From contig JAUNOC010000006.1 of assembly GCA_030531205.1 (NCBI GenBank), positions 1 to 64,000 of the forward strand: a DNA stretch of 64,000 nucleotides, read 5' to 3'. Source of the stretch: Phascolarctobacterium sp. (GTDB lineage: Bacteria; Bacillota; Negativicutes; Acidaminococcales; Acidaminococcaceae). Shown here piece by piece: positions 1-9,090 of the stretch (positions are counted from its first letter, which is position 1; every line of letters begins with the position of its first letter). A program made the translations under genes and the position numbers. The notes beneath the pieces were generated by a model. It did not search any database. It was not told the origin of the DNA and was given only the letters and a program-made list of their open reading frames with translations.

Positions 1-324
1 GACAGGGTTACGGAGTCCATGCAACGGGCCATTGACGAGACCAATCGGCGGCGGCAAATTCAAAAAAAATATAATGAGGAACACGGCATAGTGCCAAAAA
101 CCATTTATAAAGAAAAAAGGGCATTGATTCAGTTGACCAAGGTGGCGGACGGGGAAAAGGTTTATAACGAAAAGAAACTGGAAAAGGCCAACAAAAAAGA
201 GTTGCAACGGCTGGCAAGGGAATTGGAAAGTGCTATGCGGGATGCGGCAAAACGATTGGACTTTGAACAGGCCGCAGAACTGCGGGATAGGTTAATTGTG
301 GTGAGAGGGAAGATTAGGGGATAA
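1..324 (+). CDS. uvrB: UvrB, excinuclease ABC subunit B (C-terminal end, partial)
   Basis: The open frame runs in from the left edge, so only the last 107 codons are present. UvrB is the DNA helicase-like damage-verification subunit of nucleotide excision repair. The visible part begins DRVTESMQRAIDETNRRR, the conserved end of the helicase region, and finishes with a UVR motif (about 30 residues before the stop, ELESAMRDAAKRLDFEQAAELRDRL) that binds the matching motif in UvrC. The gene lies upstream of uvrA and uvrC but is separated from them by four unrelated genes. Family and end are clear; the start is outside the window. Confidence 0.95.
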   Translation, partial: DRVTESMQRAIDETNRRRQIQKKYNEEHGIVPKTIYKEKRALIQLTKVADGEKVYNEKKLEKANKKELQRLARELESAMRDAAKRLDFEQAAELRDRLIVVRGKIRG

Positions 325-353
325 TTAGTAATTAATAGTGAGTAATTAGTAAT

Positions 354-377
354 TGTGGTAAGATGTTCCTGTGATTA
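354..377 (+). repeat. Core repeat copy 1
   Basis: A copy of the dispersed 24-bp core (TGTGGTAAGATGTTCC, then TGTGATTA). It is preceded by AT-rich TAATTAGTAATT repeats and followed by a short AAAATTGTCC tail also seen in other copies. It fills the uvrB-dipeptidase spacer. Confidence 0.8.
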
Positions 378-435
378 AAATTGTCCATAATTATCAATTG
401 CTTTAAGTTCCCTTAGGTGGGGAGAGGGCGAAAAG

Positions 436-1989
436 ATGATAAAAGGATTGCTGACAATTGGAATATGTTTAACTGTGGGGATTTGGAGTGTGGCGGAGGC
501 CTGCACTAATTTTGTGGTGACTAAGGGCGCCTCAGCAACTGGCAGTGTTTTTGTTTCCCATTCTAATGATGCTGCTACCTGTGACCCAAGTATAACTTTT
601 GTGCCAGCCAAAAATTACCCTAAAGGCAGTATGCGAAAGATTTATCCAAGTGCTATTGCCTGGGAGGAATTGCCAGAATATAACTGTTATATGTGTCCCC
701 GTCGTCAGGCAGATACAATTCCCTTGGGAGAAATTCCTCAGGTAGGACATACTTATGCCTATCTTGATGCTGATTATGGCATTGTGAATGAATATGGTTT
801 AATGTTGGGCGAATGTACGAACAATTCCCGTATTGAGAATACTTCCATAGTTAAGGGGAAAGGCATTTTTTACGCCGCAGAATTAGGACGTGTGGCATTG
901 GAACGGTGTAAAAAAGCAAGAGAAGCAGTGGAACTGATGGGGGCGTTGATTGATAAATATGGCCTTTATGCTACTGCAGAAACTTTGATTGTTGCGGATA
1001 TGGATGAAGCATGGATTTTGGAAATGCAGCCCACACCCTCTGGCGAAGGCGGTTTTTGGGTAGCACAAAAAATTCCTGACGGAGAATTTTTTGTGGCGGC
1101 CAACCAGTTTCGGATTCGTGAACTTTCAAAAGAAAATCCTGACCAAATTTTCAATGCCAACCTGTTGGAAAATTTGGGAAAAATCGGTTGGGCGGTATAT
1201 GACGAAGAGAGTGGCAAAATGGACTGGGTAAAAAGCATGGGAGCGGTTGAAGATTATCATCCTTACTTCTGTTTAAGACGGGTGTGGCGTGCTTTTGATT
1301 TGGTGGCACCAAGCAAGAATTTTTCTTCAAAATTAACAAGTTATTACGACAAAACTTATCCTTTTTCAGTAAAGCCGGACAATCCAATTACAAGGGAAAA
1401 ATTGATGCAAATGCATCGTGATTTTTATCAGGGTACTGAGTTTGATTTGACAAAGGGAGTTGTGGCAGGCCCGTTTGGCAATCCTTTGCGTTATGGCAAA
1501 AGTCATGCTGAACGCTCAATTGCCAGTGGGAATAGCACTTATACTTGGATGGTGGAGTTAAATAAAAATTTTGCAGCACCGATAGCATGGATCGCTTTGA
1601 CCAGTCCGGGGGCAAGCACCTTTGTGCCTTTAACAGTAGGGGAAGTTCCCAAAGGTTATGATAGGGTGAACAGAAAAGAGTTTGAGAAGACGGTACCTTG
1701 GTGGAATTATTTAATGGTGTCGGAGTTTACTTTTGACAGGTTTGGTGTGGTTGGGGATGTTGTACAAAAGGCAGCGGAAGCACAGGAAAAAAGTGCTGGT
1801 AATTTGTTAGAAGCATTGGTGGGGCAGTCAAAGGAAAAGTTGCATAAGAGTTTGAATAAATACGCATTGCAGGTACAGAAAGATTGGCAGAAATTATATG
1901 GAGATTTGCTTGCGAAGTATAATCAGTTGAGAAATGCAGATTGCAGGGAAGAATTGAAAAAATATCAAAAACCATTGGAGGAATATTAG
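436..1989 (+). CDS. Exported C69-family dipeptidase
   Basis: Predicted N-terminal-nucleophile dipeptidase of peptidase family C69 (PepD-like), 517 residues, acting outside the cytoplasmic membrane. Residues 1-22 form a signal peptide ending AEA, and cleavage there would expose Cys23 of CTNF, the expected catalytic N-terminal cysteine of the family. The SHSNDAA stretch and the DADYGIVNEYGLMLGECTNNS region fit the C69 fold. A GGGGAGAGGG ribosome site precedes the ATG. The amino-acid symporters directly downstream suggest a peptide-scavenging role (inference). Substrate specificity cannot be told. Confidence 0.85.
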   Translation: MIKGLLTIGICLTVGIWSVAEACTNFVVTKGASATGSVFVSHSNDAATCDPSITFVPAKNYPKGSMRKIYPSAIAWEELPEYNCYMCPRRQADTIPLGEIPQVGHTYAYLDADYGIVNEYGLMLGECTNNSRIENTSIVKGKGIFYAAELGRVALERCKKAREAVELMGALIDKYGLYATAETLIVADMDEAWILEMQPTPSGEGGFWVAQKIPDGEFFVAANQFRIRELSKENPDQIFNANLLENLGKIGWAVYDEESGKMDWVKSMGAVEDYHPYFCLRRVWRAFDLVAPSKNFSSKLTSYYDKTYPFSVKPDNPITREKLMQMHRDFYQGTEFDLTKGVVAGPFGNPLRYGKSHAERSIASGNSTYTWMVELNKNFAAPIAWIALTSPGASTFVPLTVGEVPKGYDRVNRKEFEKTVPWWNYLMVSEFTFDRFGVVGDVVQKAAEAQEKSAGNLLEALVGQSKEKLHKSLNKYALQVQKDWQKLYGDLLAKYNQLRNADCREELKKYQKPLEEY

Positions 1990-2013
1990 AATAGGTAATT
2001 AGTAATGAGTAAT

Positions 2014-2037
2014 TATGGTTGGGGGTTCCTATGATTA
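2014..2037 (+). repeat. Core repeat copy 2
   Basis: Degenerate copy of the 24-bp core (TATGGTTGGGGGTTCC then TATGATTA), after the same TAATTAGTAATGAGTAATTA run as copy 1. It lies between the dipeptidase and the first symporter. Confidence 0.7.
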
Positions 2038-2104
2038 TAACAGGAAAGGTTAGCATTAAAATGAACGAGAAAAGAATGAACTTATTACAAAGGGGGTTAA
2101 GTAA

Positions 2105-3304
2105 ATGAGTTTTTTATTGCAAGTTTTGAGCGGTTTGGCAGCGGGTATTGTTTGCGGCTTTGCACTTGGAGCAGAGTATTTAGATTTCATAAATGCATGG
2201 ATTGCCCCCTTTGGCACAATTTTCTTGCGGCTATTAAGAATGATGATTATACCATTGGTGATGAGTAGTTTGGTTGTTGGTGTAACGGGAGTGGGTGATG
2301 TTTCCAAGTTCGGCCGTATTGGCGGTAAAACTTTTGGATTATATATGTTTACCACAATTTTTGCGGTCAGTTTGGGAATTGCTATGGGAATAATTTTTGA
2401 ACCGGGGGCTGGGGTGGCTTTGAAGGGAACTGCAGCAACAGTAATGAAAGATATACCATCATTTTCCCAAATGATAATTGATTTCTTCCCGTTTAATCCG
2501 GTACGCTCAATGTTGGAAGATAATATGTTGCAGTTGATTGTCTTCAGCATTGCAATGGGTATGGGTATCTTGCTTTGTAAGGGAAAAGCCCAGTTACTTG
2601 TGGATTTTGCAAGTCAGGTTACTAAAGTATGTTACAAAATTATAGGTGCGACTATGAAAGCGGCACCACTTGGAATTTTTGCAATGATTACACCTATAGC
2701 TGCTACGAATGGTGTAGATGTATTTATCCCTTTAATCAAATTTCTTATTTGTTATTATGCTGCATTGCTTATACATTATATGTTCGTTTATGGAAGTTTG
2801 CTGAAGTTTGTGGCTCGGGTTAATCCCATTAATTATTTGAAAAATGTTTTCCCTGCGGTGGCGTTTGCTTTTTCCAGCAGTTCCAGCAGCGCCACTTTGC
2901 CGGTAACTATGACTTATTGTCGTTGGATGAATATCAGCAAGGAGGTCGCTTCTTTTGTGTTGCCGTTGGGGGCAACGATTAATATGGATGGTGTGGCTAT
3001 ACATCAGGGGATGGCTGCTGTTTTTGCGGCACAGGTTTGCGGGATAGAATTTAGTGCATTGCATTATGTGTATATCGCAATTTTCGGAACATTGTTTTCT
3101 ATTGGTTGTGCAGGTGTACCTGGTGGAAGTGCTGTTGCATTGAGTATACTTTTTTCAGCAACAGGTTTACCGACGGAAGCACTGGCATTATTGCTGGGGA
3201 TTGACCGTATTGCAGAGATGGGGAGTACGGCGACGAATGTGGCAGGTGATACAGTGGTTTGTGTGGTTGTTGCCAAATCCGAAGGGGAAACTTTGAATGT
3301 GTGA
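2105..3304 (+). CDS. Dicarboxylate/amino acid:cation symporter (DAACS), copy 1
   Basis: Membrane symporter of the DAACS/SDF family (GltP, GltT, SstT relatives), 399 residues, which brings in glutamate, aspartate, serine/threonine or C4-dicarboxylates with H+ or Na+. It has the serine-rich reentrant loop SSSSSSATLP and the NMDG motif (LPLGATINMDGVAI) of transmembrane segment 7, followed by the second reentrant loop AGVPGGSAVA. It has a good ribosome site (AAAGGGGG) 8 bp before the ATG. The adjacent gene is a paralogue of identical length, so the pair is a tandem duplication. The substrate is not predictable from sequence alone. Confidence 0.9.
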   Translation: MSFLLQVLSGLAAGIVCGFALGAEYLDFINAWIAPFGTIFLRLLRMMIIPLVMSSLVVGVTGVGDVSKFGRIGGKTFGLYMFTTIFAVSLGIAMGIIFEPGAGVALKGTAATVMKDIPSFSQMIIDFFPFNPVRSMLEDNMLQLIVFSIAMGMGILLCKGKAQLLVDFASQVTKVCYKIIGATMKAAPLGIFAMITPIAATNGVDVFIPLIKFLICYYAALLIHYMFVYGSLLKFVARVNPINYLKNVFPAVAFAFSSSSSSATLPVTMTYCRWMNISKEVASFVLPLGATINMDGVAIHQGMAAVFAAQVCGIEFSALHYVYIAIFGTLFSIGCAGVPGGSAVALSILFSATGLPTEALALLLGIDRIAEMGSTATNVAGDTVVCVVVAKSEGETLNV

Positions 3305-3322
3305 ATTGATAGGTAAATTGAC

Positions 3323-4522
3323 ATGAATTTTTTGTTACAAATTTTAATGGGAATAATATTCGGGGTTGGTGTCGGTCTTATACTTGGTACGGAACATTTA
3401 AATTTTGTAAATATGTGGATTGCCCCGATTGGAATTGTTTTTTTGAGGTTGTTAAAGGTGATGGTTATACCTTTGGTAATCAGCAGTTTGATTGTCGGGG
3501 TAACGGGATTGGGGGATATTTCCAAGTTCGGACGCATTGGCGGCAAAACTTTTGGCTTATATATGTTGACAACAACGGTTGCGATTAGTTTGGGAATTGG
3601 AACAGCGGTTTTGTTTGAACCGGGTGTAGGGTTGAATTTGCAGGTATCTAAAGCGATAGTTGTTAAGGAGATGCCGTCTTTTTCCCAAATGATAGTTGAT
3701 TTTTTCCCGTTTAATCCAATACGTTCAATGGTGGAAGAAAATATGATGCAACTCATTGTTTTTAGTATTGTTTTAGGTATCGGAATATTGGCTTGTAACG
3801 GGAAAGCAAAACTGCTTGAAGATTTTGCGGCACAGATGGCAAAAATATGTTATAAAGTTGTAGGATGGATTATGAAATTTGCACCATTAGGAGTGTTTGC
3901 TTTGATTGTTCCGGTGGTGGTTACTAATGGTGTCAATGTTCTTCTGCCTTTGATAAGTATTATTGTGTGTGTGTGCGGGGCATTGCTTGCACATTGTATA
4001 TTTGTTTATGGCTGTTTGCTTAAGTTTGTAGCAGGTATTAATCCCTTTAATTATTTGAAGAAGATTTTCCCGGCAGCGGCATTCGCTTTTTCCAGTTGTT
4101 CCAGCAGTGCTGCTTTACCGGTAACTATGACTTATTGCCGTTGGATGAATATCAGCAGGGGAGTTGCTTCCTTTATTTTGCCGTTAGGCGCGACTATTAA
4201 TATGGATGGTTTGGCGGTTTATATAGCGTTTTCGGCAGTTTTTGTTGCACAAGCCTATTGTATAGAATTTAGTTTGGTTCATTACGTGTATATTGCAATC
4301 TTTGGAACATTGTTTTCTATTGGGGCGGCAGGTATTCCCGGCGGAGGGCTTGTGTCCTTGAGCATATTTTTTTCAGCATTAGGGTTGCCGTATGAAGCGT
4401 TGGCTTTATTGGCAGGAGTTGACCGTCTTTTAGAAATGCCAAGAACAGCGGTTAATGTAGCGGGGGATATGGTGGTTTGTGGGGTTGTTGCCAAATCCGA
4501 AGGGGAAACGTTGGAGGTGTGA
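3323..4522 (+). CDS. Dicarboxylate/amino acid:cation symporter (DAACS), copy 2
   Basis: Second DAACS symporter, 399 residues, close to its upstream neighbour along the whole length (shared SFSQMI.DFFPFNP, LPVTMTYCRWMNIS and AKSEGETL.V stretches). It keeps NMDG (NMDGLAVYIAF), but the serine-rich loop reads SSCSSSAALP and the second loop AGIPGGGLVS, so the substrate or cation site may differ from copy 1. Only 18 bp separate the two genes, consistent with co-transcription. The 3' side is a repeat element with a terminator. Confidence 0.9.
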   Translation: MNFLLQILMGIIFGVGVGLILGTEHLNFVNMWIAPIGIVFLRLLKVMVIPLVISSLIVGVTGLGDISKFGRIGGKTFGLYMLTTTVAISLGIGTAVLFEPGVGLNLQVSKAIVVKEMPSFSQMIVDFFPFNPIRSMVEENMMQLIVFSIVLGIGILACNGKAKLLEDFAAQMAKICYKVVGWIMKFAPLGVFALIVPVVVTNGVNVLLPLISIIVCVCGALLAHCIFVYGCLLKFVAGINPFNYLKKIFPAAAFAFSSCSSSAALPVTMTYCRWMNISRGVASFILPLGATINMDGLAVYIAFSAVFVAQAYCIEFSLVHYVYIAIFGTLFSIGAAGIPGGGLVSLSIFFSALGLPYEALALLAGVDRLLEMPRTAVNVAGDMVVCGVVAKSEGETLEV

Positions 4523-4528
4523 GTTAGG

Positions 4529-4765
4529 TATCAGGTGTCAGGTATCAGGTTAGAGGATAAAGGAATTAGGATATAGGATTTAGGGAGAAGAATATAATGC
4601 GTAATGCGAAATTCGTAATGCGTAATTGTGGTAAGATGTTCCGGGGATTATAGCAGGATGAAGGATTTAGGGGAAAAAAGTTCGCATTGTGCGAACTTTT
4701 TTTATTTTAATCATAGGAACGTAATACCACAATTATTCATTACTAATTATCAAAAAACTTTTCGT
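4529..4765 (+). repeat. Composite intergenic repeat with paired cores
   Basis: Fills the gap of about 300 bases before the AGCS gene. From left to right: CAGGTGTCAGGTATCAGG-type repeats (4529-4555), a forward 24-bp core (4627-4650), a hairpin with a T-run (4678-4707), and an inverted core (4708-4731), followed by TTATTCATTACTAATTA. The forward and inverted cores make the unit fold back on itself. No open reading frame is present. Confidence 0.75.
4678..4707 (+). terminator. Rho-independent terminator after the symporter pair
   Basis: GTTCGCA/TGCGAAC stem with a TT loop followed by TTTTTTTATTTT. It lies within the composite repeat and would end transcription from the two DAACS genes. Confidence 0.75.
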
Positions 4766-4829
4766 CAATTTCGCAAATTGTGTATTATTTAAAAGTATTT
4801 TATGATATAATAATAAGAAAGTGATTGAG

Positions 4830-6173
4830 ATGGAAACTGTTCTGAATATTGAACTGGCAATAGTGAATATTTTGTGGGGGATGCCGCTGATAATTCTTTT
4901 CTTCGGTACGTCTATTTATCTGACCGTCCGTATGGGTTTTTTGCAGATTACAAAGTTTGGTGCCATTCTGCGGAATACTTATTTTAAGAAAAGCAGTAAG
5001 GAAAAACGTGATGGTGAGATTACGTCTTTTCAGGCGGCAATGACCACTTTGTCCGCCATGGTCGGTGCCGGTAATTTGGCAGGGGTGGCCGGAGCGGTGG
5101 CTTTGGGCGGCCCGGGAGTGCTTTTATGGATGTTGGTGGCGGGTTTCTTTGCTATGGCTTTAAAGTTCACGGAAATTGTTTTGGCTCTTCGTTACCGCAG
5201 GGTCAGAAAGAATGGCAGAACAGCCGGCGGACCTCACTTTTATATGTTTGATGGATTAAAAAAATATCATTTGACTTGGCTGGCATATGTGTATTCTTTT
5301 GCTCTTTTGTTTTTTGGGATGGCGGGCATGGGGGGCAGTGCTAATGCCATCAGCGGTACACTGTTAAGTTGGAATGGTGTACCTGTGAATGTGAGCGGTG
5401 CGGTGGTAACTTTTTTTGCTGGTTTGGTCTTGATTGGGGGCATTAAGCGGATTGCTAATGTTTGTGAGATAATGGCGCCAGTGATGGCGGTATTTTATAT
5501 TGCCAGTGGGCTGATTATTATTTGCTTGAACTATACTCAGGTACCCGGGGCGATAGAGGAGATTATTACTGGAGCTTTTAATCCCGGAGCGATGGCCGGT
5601 GGTGCAACAGGGAGTTTTTTGATGACAGTGCGTTCCGGACTTTCCCGGGGAATACTTTCCAATGAGGCAGGCATTGGTACTTCTACCTTGATTCATTCGG
5701 CGGCACAGGCAAAACATCCTGTGGAGCAGGGATTGTGGGGGCCGATGGAGGTTTTTGTTGATACTTTTGTGATATGCTTTTTAACGGGGTTCATAATTGT
5801 TTTGTCAGGTTTATGGAAATTAGGAAGATATGATGGTGCAGTGCTGACACGGGAGGCATTTGCTTCCTTTTTGCCGGCAGGAGTGGGGACTTATGTAGTA
5901 CTGATTACGGTTATACTTTTTTGTTTTTCTACAACCTTAGGTGCTTATCGTTATTGGCAGATGGCATTAGTGAATATGGTTAAGAATGAAAATCATTGGC
6001 TGGTATCGCTGTCTTATTGTGGGCTTATTTATGTTATGTCAGTAATTTCTTTTGATATGGTTTGGGCTTTGGCAGATATTGCGGTGGCTTTGATGGCTAT
6101 ACCTAATTTAATCACGGTGTTATTATTGAGCAATGAGGTTGCACAGTTAAAAGATGAGTATTTTTCTAAATAG
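4830..6173 (+). CDS. Alanine/glycine:cation symporter (AGCS family)
   Basis: Sodium- or proton-coupled alanine/glycine importer of the AGCS family (AlsT/DagA/AgcS), 447 residues, multi-pass. Family signatures are visible: TTLSAMVGAGNLAGVAGAVALGGPG in the first third, PVMAVFY, and GLSRGILSNEAGIGTSTLIHSAAQ. The ATG at 4830 is chosen; an in-frame GTG at 4821 would add three residues. A TATAAT at 4806-4811 lies close upstream, so the leader would be very short. With the DAACS pair and the C69 peptidase it suggests an amino-acid-using lifestyle (inference). Confidence 0.88.
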   Translation: METVLNIELAIVNILWGMPLIILFFGTSIYLTVRMGFLQITKFGAILRNTYFKKSSKEKRDGEITSFQAAMTTLSAMVGAGNLAGVAGAVALGGPGVLLWMLVAGFFAMALKFTEIVLALRYRRVRKNGRTAGGPHFYMFDGLKKYHLTWLAYVYSFALLFFGMAGMGGSANAISGTLLSWNGVPVNVSGAVVTFFAGLVLIGGIKRIANVCEIMAPVMAVFYIASGLIIICLNYTQVPGAIEEIITGAFNPGAMAGGATGSFLMTVRSGLSRGILSNEAGIGTSTLIHSAAQAKHPVEQGLWGPMEVFVDTFVICFLTGFIIVLSGLWKLGRYDGAVLTREAFASFLPAGVGTYVVLITVILFCFSTTLGAYRYWQMALVNMVKNENHWLVSLSYCGLIYVMSVISFDMVWALADIAVALMAIPNLITVLLLSNEVAQLKDEYFSK

Positions 6174-6255
6174 ATGTCTATATTGGATGGCCAATTATAT
6201 AAGACACAATACAAGATTTATATAGGATGTTGACTGGGAAAAGAAGGTACTGGTT

Positions 6256-9084
6256 ATGCAGGAAAATTTGATTATTAAGGGTGCAAGGCAGCATAATTTG
6301 AAAAATATTGATGTGACAATTCCCCGTGATAAATTGGTAGTTATTACCGGGCTTAGCGGCAGTGGTAAGAGTTCTTTGGCGTTTGATACGATTTACGCTG
6401 AGGGGCAGAGGCGTTATGTGGAGAGTTTGTCCAGTTATGCCCGTCAGTTTTTGGGGCAGATGGATAAGCCGGATGTGGATTATATTGAGGGATTGAGTCC
6501 TGCTATTTCTATTGACCAGAAGACCACCAGCCGCAATCCCCGTTCTACGGTGGGGACGGTGACGGAGATTTATGATTATTTGCGGTTACTTTTTGCCCGG
6601 GCGGGAGAGCCACATTGTCCTCAATGCGGCAAACTGATTGAACGGCAGAGCGTGGAGCAGATTGTGGATAAGGTTTTGGAACTGCCGGCAGAAACTAAGT
6701 TTATGGTTATGTCACCGGTGGTGCGTGGCCGTAAGGGTGAGCATCAGAAGGTTTTGGAGGATATGCGTAAGGCAGGGTATTTGCGTGTTTATGTGGATGA
6801 TGAAGTACGGACTTTGGATGAGGAGATTATTCTTGATAAGAAACGCAAGCATAATATCAGTGTAGTGATTGACCGTTTAGTTGTGCGGGAAGGAATCCGT
6901 CAGCGTTTGGCAGACGGGGTGGAAACTGCCCTAAAACTGGCAGACGGGTTTGTGGAAATTGCGCAAATTATGGACAGTAAAACAGAGATTAGTTTGTTCA
7001 GCGAGCATTTTGCTTGCAATGACTGCGGTATTTCTTTGCCTGTTATTGAGCCGCGGCTGTTCAGTTTTAATGCGCCATATGGGGCTTGTCCTGAGTGTAT
7101 GGGGTTGGGCGCCCATATGGAATTTGATAAGGATTTGATTATTCCTGATGGTACAAAAACCTTTGCAGAGGGTGCTATTGCGGCTTTCAGCCACAATGAG
7201 GATTCCTACAGAATGAGGCAGATTGGTGCGGTTTTGAATGATTATGGTTATGACTTAAATACTGCCTGGAATGATTTGCCAAAGCAGGTGCAGAATAATT
7301 TGTGGAATGGTACGGGGGAACAGGAATTTGAATTTTGGTACACTAATTTGGCAGGGGAAACAAAACTGCACTGTACGACTTTTGACGGGATTTTGGGTGT
7401 AATGCAAAAGCGTTACAAAGAGGCATTTAGCGACAGTATGCGGGAGGATATGGAGGCCTTTATGACTGCCAATCCTTGTACTGTGTGTCATGGCACAAGG
7501 TTGAAACCGGAAGTGCTGAGTATTTTAATCGGGGGTAAAAATATTTGTGAGGTCACTCAATTCACGGTGCGTGAATGTCTGGACTTTTTCAAAAAGTTAA
7601 AATTGTCCAAACGGCAGAGCATTATTGCCAAACAGATTTTGAAAGAGATTAATGCCCGTCTTGAATTCTTGAATAATGTAGGGTTGGATTATCTTACTTT
7701 GGACAGGTCTGCCGGTACTTTAAGTGGCGGGGAGGCACAGCGAATTAGGTTGGCAACGCAAATTGGCAGCGGACTTACGGGTGTGCTATACATTTTGGAT
7801 GAGCCCAGTATTGGCTTGCATCAGCGGGATAATGCCAAGTTGTTGGACACGTTGAAACATTTGCGGGATTTGGGCAATACCTTAATCGTTGTAGAACATG
7901 ACGAAGAAACTATGTATGCTGCGGATGAGATTATTGATATTGGTCCTGGAGCCGGTGAGCATGGGGGCGAAGTGGTGGCACAGGGAACCGCACAACAGAT
8001 AATGAAATGCAAAAATTCTGTTACGGGGCAGTATCTGTCTGGCACTAAAAGTATTCCCGTCCCCAAGCATCGGAGACTTCAGGATGGGCGTACATTGGTT
8101 GTACGGGGGGCGAAAGCCAATAATTTGAAGAATATTGATGTGGCAATACCGTTGGGAATTTTTACGGTTGTTACGGGGGTTAGCGGCAGTGGTAAATCTA
8201 CTTTGATAAATGATATTTTGTATAATGCGTTGGCATCTAAACTGCACGGGGCAAGGACAAAGGCAGGGGAATACAAGAAGATTGATGGCATTGAGTATAT
8301 TGATAAAGTCATCAATATTGACCAAAGTCCGATTGGCAGAACACCCCGCTCCAATCCTGCAACTTATACAGGACTTTTTGATTTTATTCGTACTTTGTTT
8401 GCCAACACCAATGAGGCAAAACTGCGTGGTTACAAATCAGGCCGTTTCAGTTTTAATGTAAAGGGCGGACGGTGTGAGGCCTGCAGCGGTGACGGCATGA
8501 ACAAGATTGAAATGAACTTTTTGCCGGATGTGTATGTGCCTTGCGATGTTTGTCATGGGGCAAGGTATAACAGGGATACTTTGGAAATAAAGTACAAGGG
8601 TAAAAACATTGCGGAAGTGCTGGATATGACTGTAACTCAGGCCTTGGAGTTTTTCAAAAACCAGCCACGCATTGAAAGCAAATTACAGGTTTTGGAAGAT
8701 GTGGGTTTAGGTTATATTCATTTGGGACAACCTGCCACAACTTTGAGTGGTGGCGAAGCGCAACGGGTCAAATTGGCAACGGAATTGAGCAAACGCAGTA
8801 CGGGCAAGACCATTTATATTTTGGACGAACCCACTACGGGATTGCATATGGCGGATGTGCACAAACTTTTAGAGGTTTTGCAACGGTTGGTAAGCAACGG
8901 GGACAGCGTGGTGGTCATTGAACATAATTTGGATGTAATTAAGCAGGCGGACCATATCATTGATTTGGGACCTGAAGGCGGTGACAGGGGCGGTACGATA
9001 GTAGCGATGGGTACGCCGGAAGAGGTTGCCAAAAACAAGAACAGTTATACAGGGCAGTTTCTGAAAAAAGTATTGAAAAAATAA
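6256..9084 (+). CDS. uvrA: UvrA, excinuclease ABC subunit A
   Basis: DNA-damage-sensing ATPase of nucleotide excision repair, 942 residues, the normal family length. Two ABC ATPase modules: Walker A GLSGSGKS at 32-39 and GVSGSGKS at 641-648, each with an LSGGEAQR signature ([36 protein letters not shown]) and Walker B ending in LDEP. Zinc-binding CxxC pairs are present (CPQCGK near 119, [20 protein letters not shown]). Ribosome site AAGAAGG lies 8 bp before the ATG. It is followed after 6 bp by uvrC. Confidence 0.98.
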   Translation: MQENLIIKGARQHNLKNIDVTIPRDKLVVITGLSGSGKSSLAFDTIYAEGQRRYVESLSSYARQFLGQMDKPDVDYIEGLSPAISIDQKTTSRNPRSTVGTVTEIYDYLRLLFARAGEPHCPQCGKLIERQSVEQIVDKVLELPAETKFMVMSPVVRGRKGEHQKVLEDMRKAGYLRVYVDDEVRTLDEEIILDKKRKHNISVVIDRLVVREGIRQRLADGVETALKLADGFVEIAQIMDSKTEISLFSEHFACNDCGISLPVIEPRLFSFNAPYGACPECMGLGAHMEFDKDLIIPDGTKTFAEGAIAAFSHNEDSYRMRQIGAVLNDYGYDLNTAWNDLPKQVQNNLWNGTGEQEFEFWYTNLAGETKLHCTTFDGILGVMQKRYKEAFSDSMREDMEAFMTANPCTVCHGTRLKPEVLSILIGGKNICEVTQFTVRECLDFFKKLKLSKRQSIIAKQILKEINARLEFLNNVGLDYLTLDRSAGTLSGGEAQRIRLATQIGSGLTGVLYILDEPSIGLHQRDNAKLLDTLKHLRDLGNTLIVVEHDEETMYAADEIIDIGPGAGEHGGEVVAQGTAQQIMKCKNSVTGQYLSGTKSIPVPKHRRLQDGRTLVVRGAKANNLKNIDVAIPLGIFTVVTGVSGSGKSTLINDILYNALASKLHGARTKAGEYKKIDGIEYIDKVINIDQSPIGRTPRSNPATYTGLFDFIRTLFANTNEAKLRGYKSGRFSFNVKGGRCEACSGDGMNKIEMNFLPDVYVPCDVCHGARYNRDTLEIKYKGKNIAEVLDMTVTQALEFFKNQPRIESKLQVLEDVGLGYIHLGQPATTLSGGEAQRVKLATELSKRSTGKTIYILDEPTTGLHMADVHKLLEVLQRLVSNGDSVVVIEHNLDVIKQADHIIDLGPEGGDRGGTIVAMGTPEEVAKNKNSYTGQFLKKVLKK

Positions 9085-9090
9085 TTTGCG

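Noticed and set aside
3064-3756. 230-codon minus-strand frame across the two DAACS genes
   Set aside because: Shadow of the plus-strand symporters; a similar shadow appears at the same place in the other copy (2056-2550).
4529-4765. CRISPR array or tandem minisatellite
   Set aside because: Units such as CAGGTATCAGG are short, imperfect and lack unique spacers of constant length; no cas genes.
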